Part shown: one piece after another, positions 10,577-21,835 of the stretch | How positions within the stretch are numbered: position 1 is the first letter of the stretch | Layout: the number at the start of each line of letters is the position of its first letter | Notes under the pieces: model-generated | Seen by the model: the letters and a program-made list of their open reading frames with translations, nothing else | Told to the model about the DNA's origin: nothing | Databases searched by the model: none | Translations under genes and position numbers: made by a program | NCBI GenBank assembly: GCA_001465935.1 | Contig: LNKV01000001.1 | Location: 992,001 to 1,056,000 of the forward strand | Reading direction: 5' to 3' | Length of the DNA stretch: 64,000 bases | Origin: Clarireedia homoeocarpa | Taxonomy: Eukaryota > Ascomycota > Leotiomycetes > Helotiales > Rutstroemiaceae

Positions 10577-12233
10577 CCAAGGTTGCAGCAATTGAAGGGC
10601 GCCGGCAGAAGTACCAACCAGTACGTACCTAGTTCGAACGAGCAGCCGTACGCGTCAAGTACCACGGGACAAAACACTTTTGGTAGTCGTGCCAGGGGAC
10701 GAAGTGATGGGGATGCGATAATGATGGAAATGAGATGAGATGGAGACGCAAGCAATGATAATGACGATGACAACAACAAACGAATAAACGACCGCAGCGC
10801 GATAGAAAGGGATGCACTCACCCAATCACGTCCGTGTATTCCCAAGTATCATTCCGGTATTGATCATCGTCCTCCGGATTTCCGATAAATTGCATTGCAT
10901 AGCACGCTCGATATTATGTACTGTACTTGGAGGGCAAGTACATCCAGCCCATACATACATACACAGTACATGGCACAAAGTATTCGTATACATGGTTTCG
11001 TACGTGGGCCGTGGGCAAATGCGACAAAATGCAAAATGACTAGGCGAGCGAGGCGAGATCAAGAGAGTCGGACTTCCTGCGTGCGTCGATGATGCGTTTC
11101 CCAACAAAGACCTTTTCCTTTTGCTTTAGGCAAGTCCGATGTCGCCTCGCGCCCTTGTTAGGTTGATTCAAGCTTGTTAGTTCATTTCCATTTAATAGGG
11201 AGCGCGTCGATATGTCCGTGTCATCCCTACTAGCCAAACTGTCTTTTACTGGAAGGTGCAAATGTGGCTCGGATGGTCCAAGATGGGGATTTCGTGGAGA
11301 AAGAAGCGCGTGGAGACTAGGATTATGAGGTGCACGAGTATTCCTGGGTGTTACGGCTAGATGGCACTATGAAGAAAGAGGAAGGACGTAAAGGATGGAC
11401 GAGAAGACGAGAGACGTTACCTGGGAGCACGTACATATCTACTAATACCTACTAATATCTACTAATATCTACGTTGGCGATGACAAGACCTCTGTACCAA
11501 TGGGCGGGCTAGATCCTACAGCCAAGTCATCAACTTGGCAATGATACCTTTCTCAATGTATCTTATTTCCACCCACACATGTCCATCCCAATTTCAAATC
11601 AATATCACTATTCATCTATATATGCATCCTTCTCCTTTCCATGCTGGATACGATGATGCATAAGCTGGGCACAGTGCTTGATCTACTAGGTTTCTTCTTT
11701 CTAATCACAGATGCCCAACATGCAGTGCACATTAGCATTGCATCCAGTCCAAGTATCACCAGAGTCAGATGCAGATGCAAACCAATCACCTAGATACGGG
11801 ATTGCTTGCGATTGGGAGCATCCGAACAGTTGTGCTCTTGAATGCGCAGCTTGAACAATTAACAATGCAGAAGCTGTACCTCCGTGTAAACAATAAATAC
11901 TCTGTAAGCCCACATCGGATAGTCTTAGGCCCCAGTACCTCTCCAAGCTTGAATATGCAAGAGCAGATTTTGGAATGTCCGGTTTATGCTTTTGGAGATG
12001 CGATGTGGGAGAGCAGAAGCATTGAGCACGAGGAATTTTTAATTTGTGGATATCTGTTTGTACGTTGCATTATTCCGATGACCATTCAAAATATCTCTTT
12101 TGGCTCTTTTAATAGCTATTTTGCTGTTAACACAATGGAGATGAATCGAGAAAAGATAAAAGTACGCCATGGCTCGTGACCGATAAAAGATTCCAAAACC
12201 CTCGTTTCCCCACATGCAAATTATTACCTTCAC

Positions 12234-15200
12234 TCAATCCACATATCTAGGACCATCTTCCTGCCAATTCGCGGCTGGTGTTTCTGGCATCGCATAAGCG
12301 CCTGGAGTAGGAGCTCCACCATAGTAACCTTGACCACCAGGTGTTGGCGCATCCATGGCTTGAGGTGTAGGAGCGCCCCAGTTGCCTCCCCAATTTGGAG
12401 CCGGTGTTGGAGCCGAGTATGCACCAGCAGGCGTTGGTGCATTCATTGCGGCGGGAGTTGGAGCTGAGTATCCACCAGGCGTTGGAGCATTTAGGGCCGC
12501 CGGTGTTGGCGCTGAGAGGGGTCCACCAGGTGTAGGAGCATCATATGATGAGTTCCAGTTGTTATTTGAGTTTTGATTTGAGTTCCAGCTATCGCCTGAC
12601 GTATTTGGTTGATAGGCGGGAGTTTTGGAACCCCACGAATCGGTAGCATTGCCACTGCCACCGTACGCTGGAGTTTTGGAACCAGATGCAAAACTGTCCG
12701 ACATGCCGTATGCAGGTGTCTTAGCTCCAGACGACCAAGCAGGAGTCCGACTGCCTCCACCGTAAGCTGTGCGGCTACCGTCATATGGATTAACTGTTCG
12801 GGATCCATCAGCCCAACCAGGTGTTCGTCCTCCATCTGCAGTAGCTGATTTCCAAGCCGGTGTTCTGCCACCCTGCGCACCACCTGCAGGAGCTATTATC
12901 TGTCAGTAGATTTACGAATGAGGAAGCTGCTTTCAACTTACTGCGTCCCCAAGCTGGAGTACGTTCTACACCACTGCTGGGCATAGGCGTTCTTCCACCG
13001 GCTGCATCCCATGCAGCAGGAGTAGCACCACCAAATCCACCGCGTCCTCTTGGCGCAGCTCCACCTCTGTTGCCACCTGGACCACCTCTGAAGCCATTTG
13101 GATCTGCTACAGCACCGCCATACTTGTCCTTGAACCCTAAACAATCTTTCGATACAGTGATAATCTTGCTTTTCGTGTGAAGTTCTATTCGCGCATTGGT
13201 ATCCGTAGTGTCCTTTACAATACCAAGTAAACCTTTGTAAGGACCTTTCCGAATGGTAACAGTTTGGCCAATAGAACGATCTCGGCCGAAAGATTTTGGC
13301 GGAAGCATTTGGCCATTGCTCTTTGGATTAAGTTTCAAGGCAGGGTTCATTGAGCTGAGATCAGGCGAAGATGAGGCAGTTGACGTGACACGTCCACCTT
13401 TGGCGGATACACTGCTGACATTGGTGGTTCGAGTCACAAAAACACCAGCATTCTCGGTCATTTCTGAGCTCTTTAAAAACAGATAAGAACGATGAATGTG
13501 AAGGATCTTGCCGGATCTGCTCTCTCCGCCATATTCCTTGACAGCATCGTCCATCTTGATTTCCGCGCCGTTTCTGTCTGTCGCCACAGCGTTCTTCCGC
13601 TTCTCTAGCCTATTCGAAATCTGTGATGGAATGACCATTCGGTTTTGACCATTTTGGTCTAAAACAACAAGTGATTCACGGTCGACCTTAATGATACAGG
13701 CAACAGTTGATGGATCTAATTGTACCAAATCCCAAAGCTCGTACTTCCCTAGTGACCCACTGCCACCGGAGTCACTAGCTTCTCGAAGATCCTTGCTGAA
13801 CACAGTGATTTCGGTGTTGGCTTGATCACTCAAGAGAGTTACTCGATCTTCTATGATCTTGACGACCATACCAACTTCATCCCGGAACCTACTGCCGCCG
13901 ATTACTTTGACGTGGTCACCCTCACGGAAACGTTTGCGAAGACCTTTGACCGGTACCTCGATGGTTTGGCCTCGTAAGCCTCCCTCGGAAACGGCCATTG
14001 TGACGATGTCTCCTTGTACAGAGACAGCTTTGCCGACAACGCCCTTTTGCTCGCCCTCATAGACCTCGATAATGTCACCCGGTAAGTAAGAAGCGTTTGC
14101 CGTGCTAGCCTTGAGACTGGCGGCAAGAGCATTGAGATCCAAATTTTCGGTACCATCCTCGGCGCCTGAAGTGAACCTTGTCACTTCCTCAAGAGTTGGA
14201 TTAACGTCTTTAGTTATGAGAGCCTGGATCTTGACATCCTTTTGACAGAACCCGTTGATGTAATCCTCGCCCATGTAGGTCCAAGTCTTCGTGTCAGGTC
14301 GGCCTTGTAGATACCTGGCATGTCGCTTCTTTGCTTCAACCTCGCTAAAGAGGCGTTGTGGAGGTCTAGGACCCGCTACTACTCGCTTCCTCTTTCCAGA
14401 GGCATCCAGTCCTCCGCCATTGGCTTCTTCATGAAGACCGTAGTCAAGACGAGGCACATACCTAACACGAACTTCGAGACCGGTATCTGTCACTTCCATC
14501 ACTTGTGCTAAATCACCCGCATATTTGGCTGGTCGTCGAAGCCGCACATATGCTCCAGGCTCCAGGGTGGGGCTTTTGGTGACCCTGAGAAGATCCGGCC
14601 TCTCCTTGATCTCCACAAGCATCATCTTTGTTCGTGGATAAACGTTCATGAGGCCATCAAGAGCAACCATAATGTCAGGTTGTCGCTGAGCTTCGACGTA
14701 GATGAATCCTTTCATCGTAGATTGTGTCCCACCACGTTCAAACGCGCAAGTGATCGCCAGCTCGTCTTTCGTGCCACTCCTCTCCTCGATTCTCTTCATG
14801 ATCGAGAACACAACCTCTCTTTCCTTTCCTTCTTTACATCGCACGGCCCAAATACTTGGATCATCGACACTGGGAAGTAGAAGACGTTTGGGAACAACGG
14901 CAGAATCGCCAATTGCCCTACCCGATCGATTTTTATTCGCGTATCGTTGTCGTAAGATTTCGGCCTGCTTCTCTGCATCTAGACTTGCTTCCATTTCACG
15001 TCTCCTGTCCAATTCTCTGTGCCGTCTGTCGTCCGTCTCACCACCAGCAGGAAGATCCGCAAGATCATCGGGATGTGTGTCTGCAATGAAATTGTCTTTG
15101 ATCTCATTGAGTTCATCTTCGTCATCCTCGTTTTCGTCTTCATCTTCATCTACTTCGGCTTCAACATCAAGGAAAACATTTCGTCGATCCCTGCGTCGCT

Positions 15201-15648
15201 TTCGTCGATGGCCCTAAACTTCCGATCAGCAACATTCCCTATCGCAAACCGATGAAGTAAAATTGGTGTAGCATCTAAGCTCATAGCATATTACCGTAAT
15301 CTCTTCCTCATCATCCTCTTCTTCATCTTCGTCTTCATCGTCATCATCGCCTGCGCCAATGTCTTCTCCCTCTCCCTCAGCATCTTCATCATCTTCCTCA
15401 CCATCGTCGTCAGCGCCAACGCCAGAGTTGTTCTTCCTGCCACTCGTACGCGCGGCTCCATCTTCGGACTCATCATCCTCATCTACTTGACGTCGCGATG
15501 GCTCGATTCGTTTTTGTGCGCGCGATCCATTGTCATCTCCGTCGCCTTCATCTTCATTGTCTGAAAGATCTGCAGGCTGAGGATTGAAGTTATCGTCTTC
15601 CTCGTCACTTTCGTCAAAGGAGTTATTCAGTAAATTGGAAGTAGACAT
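12234..15648 (-). CDS. SPT5: Transcription elongation factor SPT5
   Basis: The large DSIF subunit, which with Spt4 binds RNA polymerase II and promotes processive elongation. Exons: 15648-15295, 15213-12942 and 12892-12234, giving 1094 residues, close to the usual fungal length. The N-terminus is highly acidic (long Asp/Glu runs to about residue 175). The NGN domain follows from about residue 230 (DDPSIWAVRCKEGKEREVV), then several KOW modules, including YLPGDIIEVYEGEQKGVVGK and IGQTVTIRKGPYKGLLGIV. The C-terminal region carries two repeat types: RTPAW/KTPAY-like units and APTPG/SAPTPA units, sites typical for Bur1/CDK9-type phosphorylation. The last intron (12941-12893) must end at the second AG (ATAATAG) to keep the RTPAGGAQGGRTPAW frame; the earlier AG would shift it. 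Confidence 0.95.
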
Positions 15649-16414
15649 CTTAGTACAAAGAAGAAGGATGAGGAATTAAAGGGCGGATGGGACGTATTTG
15701 TGTTATTTTTCTGAAAAGATGGCCCAAGTATTTATGTACAATTGGACGAGGCAAGCAACGTCTTCCTTTGTCTCGTTTAAAATGGCCTCAGCCTTCTGGT
15801 CGCCGATTGCGCTAGCTGTTTTTAGACTAGAGGAGTTTCCGCCGAACACTCAGCGAACAAAAGGAAATCGTTCTTAGCAAAAGACGGCAACTGTCCTAAG
15901 CATTTGAGTAAAACCTTTTGGTGTTGGCTTGGTGTTGTTGCAAGTTTGGCGAAATTTTAGTAATCGACTCCCCTCACCAGAAATTCTTAAGGGAACAATG
16001 AATATTTAGTCACGGGTCCCGAGCTTAGAGATCATATTGACTGTGCAAGTTTCAGCTATGCTAAAATGAATAGAAGCCGTCTTGCTTGGGAGAGTCTTAA
16101 GTGATGGGTGCGAGTAGGCTATATGGCCACAAGCCATTTGTACCATTGTATTAACCAAATGAAGGCTTGTTGTGCAAGAAGTTATGATTTTACTTCTTTA
16201 TACAATTGTCTCCGTAAGTCTCTCATTCCATCGTGCATTCACCCACAAGGAAATGGACGGTTCACTGCTATCATACATAAGCCCCGAAATTGAGCATCCT
16301 ATTGTAAATGCTCGGATATTGTAGATGCAATCTCCAAAAAACCGAACTCCAGGCTTCGATATGCGAAAGACGTCCTGCTCCTGTCTATAAGATAATTCGA
16401 AACCTCATACTCCA
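15649..16414. other. Intergenic: SPT5 promoter and 3' flank of the WD40 gene
   Basis: No gene seen. The ORFs at 16108-16293 and 16308-16526 are short, without domain character, and the second overlaps the WD40 gene on the opposite strand. Confidence 0.45.
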
Positions 16415-18511
16415 TCATAGCTTAACGCCCCAAATTCCCCTGCCTCCACTTACTCCTAGCCAATCACCATTCTCATTGTTGCTGAGGTTACTGCGCGGTG
16501 CCCAGCTAATATTCCCTACTTCGTAATCGCATTGCCAGCTAGCTGCGGGCCCACGAGAGTTCTCGGGAGGTGGAGCACCATTTGTACCAGGTGGTGGAAG
16601 CGTGGTATTTTGATTAAGTAGATCCCATATCAGGACCAATGAATCGTCCGCTCCAGATGCAAGAGTACCTCTCCTCGAAGGCGACCATTCTATACAGTTT
16701 ATGGCTGCTGCATGACCTCGGAGCTCAAGTAACGCTTGTCCCGGTTGTCTAACGTCTAGGATACGGATGACTGAAGAGTCTTGAGAGAAAGTCGCAAGTA
16801 AGTGGGTATCATGTGGTGATGCTGCTAACCGCAGAAGAGGTGGAGCATATGACATAGTCTGTTGAGCTAAAGTTGGACTGATTCTTCCACCAGGACTAGA
16901 GTCTGTCAAGAATGTTAGAGATATTCATGCCACTTTAGAGGATATTCAAACCTTTGTCATCCTTCGCAGTTGGTTCATATATGATAGTGCTGTGCTCCAG
17001 GCTTCGGAGATCAAACATTCTCACACTACCGTCAGCACCACAACTCACAAAAACATCAACACTGTTTGCACAAAATCGCACGTCAAAGACTTCCTTATCA
17101 TGTGCAATCAATTGCGTTTTTGCAGTCAATGTTGGGATATCCCATATCGTGCAGGTAGTATCTATGCTTGATGTGATGATCAGACTTGGAGAAACAGTGT
17201 TCCAGTCCAAAGAAGTTAATGGCGCTGTATGCTCGGGTGTTTTAGAGTTTGAAAGTAGAGCAAGTGGTGTAAGTTTACTCGGAGGCAAGTCGCGACCAAC
17301 GTTGGCTGAACGAGTAATGTTGTTTGATGCGGATGCCGGAGTTTCTGAGGGAAGCGACCAGAGCCTTAAATGATCTCCAGAAGTCGCCAGGAGGTCGGTC
17401 GACTGTTTTTGAGATGATGGTGGTTCCCACAATAGACGTGTAACAGGGTATGAATGAGTTGCTTCAGCAATCTTTGTGAATTCCAAACCATATTTTGGTC
17501 CGCCAGGAACATAAGACTCCGACTGGGTAGGTACAATTTGCGAATCGAGTATTTGGATCTAATATATCTTAATGAGCCTTTTTCTGAGATCGGCGAAGAG
17601 TCGTGAAATCAACTCACAAAATTATGTCCATCTTCTAGATAGCTTCCAATAGCCACCTTTCCAGCTTCATTGTTTTGCGCAGGCCATTTGCACCAGTCAA
17701 ATGCATAAAGTGCCCACGGAGCTAAGTAATTGCTATTCGTTGGTGTCGCGCTGGCCCCATCATAGGAGTACGGGTTAGCTCCAGGCAAACCGTCAGAAAG
17801 TCCCGAGTCCCCACGAGGTCGAATGTCTGCTAGACCAAGTGGAGTATTCGACACAGTTCGTTGCGATGGCTGCGGGGTATATTTTTGTGAGGGGGTTGAG
17901 AATTGGCTCTGCTCAGTTCCTCCAGGTGTCGTCGCTTGAAATTGTCCATAACCCTGGCTATCAAATCCCGCTGGGCTCGATCGTGTATAGTTGTGCGAAA
18001 GACCCATGTTGGACGTCCTTGAAGGAGTCGAATATTGATCGTGAGGCATCGTGGGTACGGAGGGCGCAGTGTTTGTTGAGATTGCGCTTGGTCGTCCAGG
18101 TTGTAAAGGGCCAGGAAGTTGTGCCGTATTTGGATATTGAGCTGGTTCTGGGGTAACTTCCTCTGGCTTGATGCGAGGAACGCCTTGGCCATAATCTCTG
18201 GGTGATAAAGGACCACGTTGCGAAGCCATGTTTGTCTGCGCTTCGTCAGGGTGTCGCATTCGCCTAGGTGTCTCGTACGGCTGGAGTTGATTCATCGTAG
18301 CGTTGTTGGAGGTGCTCGTCATAGTTGAATTAGAAGCATGTGTTGTTGTCGCAGGTGTGGATTGTCCTGCGGCAGAACTCAGAGCAGGTAAACCGAAGCT
18401 TCCTAAGTTTTGAGCGGCTTGTATTATACCAGCGGCTGCTCCCCCATGCGCGACATTCTGTTGCGAAGAAGAATGAGAATGTGAGTGAATATGAAAAGAA
18501 TCAAATGGCAT
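16415..18511 (-). CDS. WD40 protein of the WDR68/DCAF7 family
   Basis: Three exons: 18511-17618, 17558-16952 and 16902-16415, giving 662 residues. The first 240 residues are a low-complexity Ser/Thr/Gln/Pro region with a His/Ser-rich start (HIHSHSHSSSQQ). The WD40 propeller then begins with NYLAPWALYAFDW. Diagnostic blocks are LLATSGDHLRLW, LTSLDWN, SIDTTCTIWDI, LIAHDKEVFDVRF, CGADGSVRMFDLRSLEHST and the terminal GDWLGVSGGRGIWG, which match DCAF7/WDR68 and yeast YPL247C-type proteins. Members act as scaffolds for DYRK-type kinases or CUL4 ligases; the role here is inferred. A TTG lies three codons before the ATG at 18511, so I start at the ATG. The N-terminal extension is much longer than in the animal proteins. 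Confidence 0.88.
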
Positions 18512-18896
18512 GGCTGACAATTGGGGGTAAACACCCTAGAGTCCTTTTGGAGTGAGTGGTGCCAGTAGAGATTGGTAAAGTGGGAGGATAGCAGTGGCGG
18601 GGAGGCTTGATTAGGCCGCTAAGATCAAGCCTGGACTTTATGAGAGCCCAAGTGAACCACCAAAATGTTCGGCAAGGCTACTCTGTAATTCTAGATACTT
18701 ATACCACCACGATCCTTCATTCCCTCACAGACAGCTGCACACATAGTACACCATATACTTTTCCGTGAAAGATATCTTATATCTTCCTACTTAAAGATTG
18801 AGCTATCTGGGTACGACATCTTTGCCCTTCTAGAGGCCATTATCCCAATAATTATCACAACCAGTGTGTTGGCAAGCTATTCTGCCGTCGGTCGTC
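18512..18896. promoter_or_regulatory. Divergent promoter between the WD40 gene and PPAT
   Basis: A 385-bp spacer separates two start codons pointing away from each other, so both promoters must lie here. No clear TATA box stands out; AT-rich stretches occur around 18770-18860. Confidence 0.5.
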
Positions 18897-20114
18897 ATGC
18901 TGCAATCCCTCCTTCTCCTTCCTCAACATCCCACACCAATTACTTCGACTGCTCTCAGTGCTGCTTTTTCCCCTTCAATTTCTGCTTGTCTCTCAATTCT
19001 CAAGGACTCGTCGTCGAATACGAGACTGATCATAGGTATAGCATCCGCAGACTTCCATGAGCGACTTGGTGGTCCTAGAGCTCAAATCTATGATGAGGTG
19101 GAACAGTTGCTAGGTGGCCTTTATAGCCTGATCAGCCTGATATGTGCTAAACAAGGTGTTGAGGTCGTACCAGGCCTTCCCGGGGCTGTCGATGTTCGCA
19201 TTATCTTGTTAGATTATGACTCCACTTGCTCGTTGACTGCAAGCCAAGAAGTCGACAGTAGCCACGGAATTTTGGTCCCAGGTCCTATTGTTGACCTTTC
19301 GCTTTTTGCAAGCACACAACGTCAATGGAGTCACGTATTTTCTGTCGAAGGAGAGAGCGGCCAGAAGTTGCTCAAAGATTATCTGGAGCTTGCAAACCGG
19401 ATCAGTCCTCCGTTACAAGCTACATTCCGCATAGTCAGTGGTGGCCTTAGCATGATTCAGAAAGGCATTCGATCCATCGAAAGTGGTTCCTCAGCCTCTC
19501 ATAATGTGGTAGCGGTTGGTGGCACGTTTGATCATCTTCATGCGGGGCACAAGCTATTACTTACAACTACCGCACTTTTACTGCAACCGGCCACCAGTTC
19601 TTTGGATCCACCGCGCCGGTTAATAATTGGAATTACAGGTGATGAGCTCTTGAAGAACAAAAAATATGCAGAATACCTGCAAAGCTGGGAGAAACGGCAA
19701 AGCGATGTCGTCGATTTTCTTGTCTCAATTCTTTCGTTCATGCGAACCAAGTCTGAGGACACAGTCGAGACGATTGCACCACAAAACTCAAACGGTCGAG
19801 CAATCTATACGAAACTAAAAGCACACTCCATCACTCTCGAATGTATTGAAATTCAGGACGCTTATGGGCCGACCATTACAGATGAAACTGTTACCGCACT
19901 CGTAGTTTCTAGGGAGACCAGATTGGGTGGTCAATCTATCAATGAAAAAAGGGTGGAAAAGGGCTGGAGACCCCTTGAGGTCTACGAGGTTGATGTTCTG
20001 GATGCTGAAGATAAATTGGATCCAACCACCAAGACGGACGATTTTGCTTCCAAGATCAGCAGTACCGCTCTGAGGAAGCACAAAGCTGATCGCGCCCAGA
20101 CATCTTTGCTCTGA
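18897..20114 (+). CDS. CAB4: Phosphopantetheine adenylyltransferase
   Basis: Transfers AMP from ATP to 4'-phosphopantetheine to give dephospho-CoA, the penultimate step of CoA synthesis. It is one exon of 405 residues. The C-terminal half has the nucleotidyltransferase signature VAVGGTFDHLHAGHK, the segment RLIIGITGDELLKNKKYAEY, and the second substrate motif ISSTALRKHKA (SSTxxR type). The N-terminal ~200 residues form the less conserved fungal Cab4 extension. No dephospho-CoA kinase domain follows, consistent with fungi where that enzyme is separate. The frame opens upstream with a GTG, but the first ATG is at 18897. It is divergently arranged with the WD40 gene. Confidence 0.93.
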   Translation: MLQSLLLLPQHPTPITSTALSAAFSPSISACLSILKDSSSNTRLIIGIASADFHERLGGPRAQIYDEVEQLLGGLYSLISLICAKQGVEVVPGLPGAVDVRIILLDYDSTCSLTASQEVDSSHGILVPGPIVDLSLFASTQRQWSHVFSVEGESGQKLLKDYLELANRISPPLQATFRIVSGGLSMIQKGIRSIESGSSASHNVVAVGGTFDHLHAGHKLLLTTTALLLQPATSSLDPPRRLIIGITGDELLKNKKYAEYLQSWEKRQSDVVDFLVSILSFMRTKSEDTVETIAPQNSNGRAIYTKLKAHSITLECIEIQDAYGPTITDETVTALVVSRETRLGGQSINEKRVEKGWRPLEVYEVDVLDAEDKLDPTTKTDDFASKISSTALRKHKADRAQTSLL

Positions 20115-21835
20115 TCCTCTGGATTACATATCCCATCGTATTGGTTTATCGGTCAATTACTCCTAGCGCTATACTCTTCGAAGATGTACCGTCGGCAATA
20201 AGGTTATAGAAACTATGCCTTATATCGACAACGGCTACGTGCCGAATTGAGCCACTTGCGTTGTCACAATATGCACGTCATTGCAGAAAGCAAAGGCTCA
20301 TGCATTGGATTCAACATCTAGACAAGGATATCCGCTCCATCTGCTCCCGCACACCTTCTTGTTGACCTGGAACCTGGCTCTCAGAGTTGGTATGATTCTT
20401 CCGAAATGATTGGGACATTGGACAGGGAGAGTAATTGGACGCCCAAGTGTGAACGCCCACGGTTACTACCCAATCGTACCTCCCTATGATTCCCCGAAAC
20501 GTTGTGACGATAGGCTTTCCATATATCAATTTTATGAGACCCCAAGACGGATATCCTAAGCTCGTGGGGAATTTTAGAATTCAAATCGTGTGCTGCAGGG
20601 AGACATGCGGGACTTTGAATTAAGCGCCCATCACCCAATAAGCTTGGCTGTGACTGCACACCATCATTTTCAATGCAAGCATTTCCCAATAATATGGAAG
20701 GATTCGTCCACACCAAAAGCGCAAGCTGGCGTCTCTAAACCACCAATACTAATTTCACGAATATGGTCTCAATATTTCAACAAAAGTGGTGGAGTTGCAT
20801 TTTCTACAATAACAGGCCACCAATCCTTACTTAGTGTTCGTCTCGGGCAGGATGACAGGGGTTAGCGATGAGCATTAGCAAGCTCTCATTGGACGAGACT
20901 TTCCTTGCTCTGTTTTAGTGAGCTTTTTCCCTCAGTTTCTGTTAAATATTTTGCTCTATCACATCGAAGAAGGACCACGCCCAGGCATGCTAGATCAAGT
21001 TGTCTAGAGCGCTATTCCCCGGTCCGCAAATCGCTGCCATGCAGACGATCCGTCACTTAGCTAGACCACGCACGATTCGCTATCACTTATGCAGTCGTGG
21101 GATGGCTATATAATCCTTGCAGCATGTCCGTAACAAATTGCAACCCTCCAATATTCATCCTTCTCTCCCAATTCGTATTCGGCCAGTGTCACATGATCTT
21201 TTGAACACCGAAGAACCGGTACCTAAAAGTCCTGCAGCAACGCTATGAATCTTTTCTAGCCAACCAAACGGAGAGCAAGGTATACATCTGCATGATAATA
21301 ATGTGGTAATAGCCATCGGAGAAAAGAAAGCATACACCCACGGCCAAGCCACCCCTTCAAATGATTCTTAGACGCATCGACACGTCAGAATTCATAAAAC
21401 CTGGCTGCTGAACTCAAACTCCCTACATAGGGTGCCGGCGCTCAACACACTCGTTATGATGTAATTTATTGGTTCTTATCCACACATTGGTCTTTTTTAT
21501 ACCTGTTTCATACTGTTCAGCAACATCGGAAACTTTTGTGCTGGATGGTCGCTATGTGAGGTATGTGAGATCCTCATAATGCTTCCAGCTTCACCAGTGG
21601 CTGCACTCATTCATGGACCAATGCCGAATTCGAATCTCGACGCTCTTTTAAATTTACGGAGAATAGATGTCTCAAGTTTCAGATACCACTTGAGCACTCA
21701 AAAGAACCCATTCATCAAATCTCAAGAAACATTTTGAATGTATCCTCAGCATTGAAAAGAATCTACTGTTAAATCCTCAAGAACCACGTCTTAAAATCCA
21801 GATTGATTATAGTACCTCGAAATTTGAGTCGGTCC
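20115..21835. other. Intergenic stretch of about 1.7 kb
   Basis: I find no coding region with domain character or consistent splicing. ORFs at 20381-20716 (minus) and 20590-20865 (plus) overlap antisense and look random. It could contain the degenerate remains of an element, but no terminal repeats are visible. Confidence 0.45.

Larger units (their letters stand above)
9250..12233. other. Gene-poor intergenic stretch of about 3 kb with tandem repeats
   Basis: I see no credible coding region. ORFs on both strands are short or derive from the repeats at 10142-10231 and 10449-10576. CTACTAATATCTACTAATAT near 11440-11470 is a further small direct repeat. The left part is the promoter of the F-box gene. 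The right edge is the 3' flank of SPT5. Confidence 0.5.

Noticed and set aside
10238..10845. Three overlapping minus-strand ORFs rich in SPSHQVTK
   Set aside because: They are translations of the 8-bp array in all three frames; flanking sequence shows no protein character.
12382..12848. Plus-strand ORFs with GVGAEYAPAGVGA-like repeats
   Set aside because: Antisense translation of the SPT5 C-terminal repeats.
20381..20865. Overlapping ORFs on both strands in the 20-21.8 kb spacer
   Set aside because: Random composition, no domain and no plausible splice extension.
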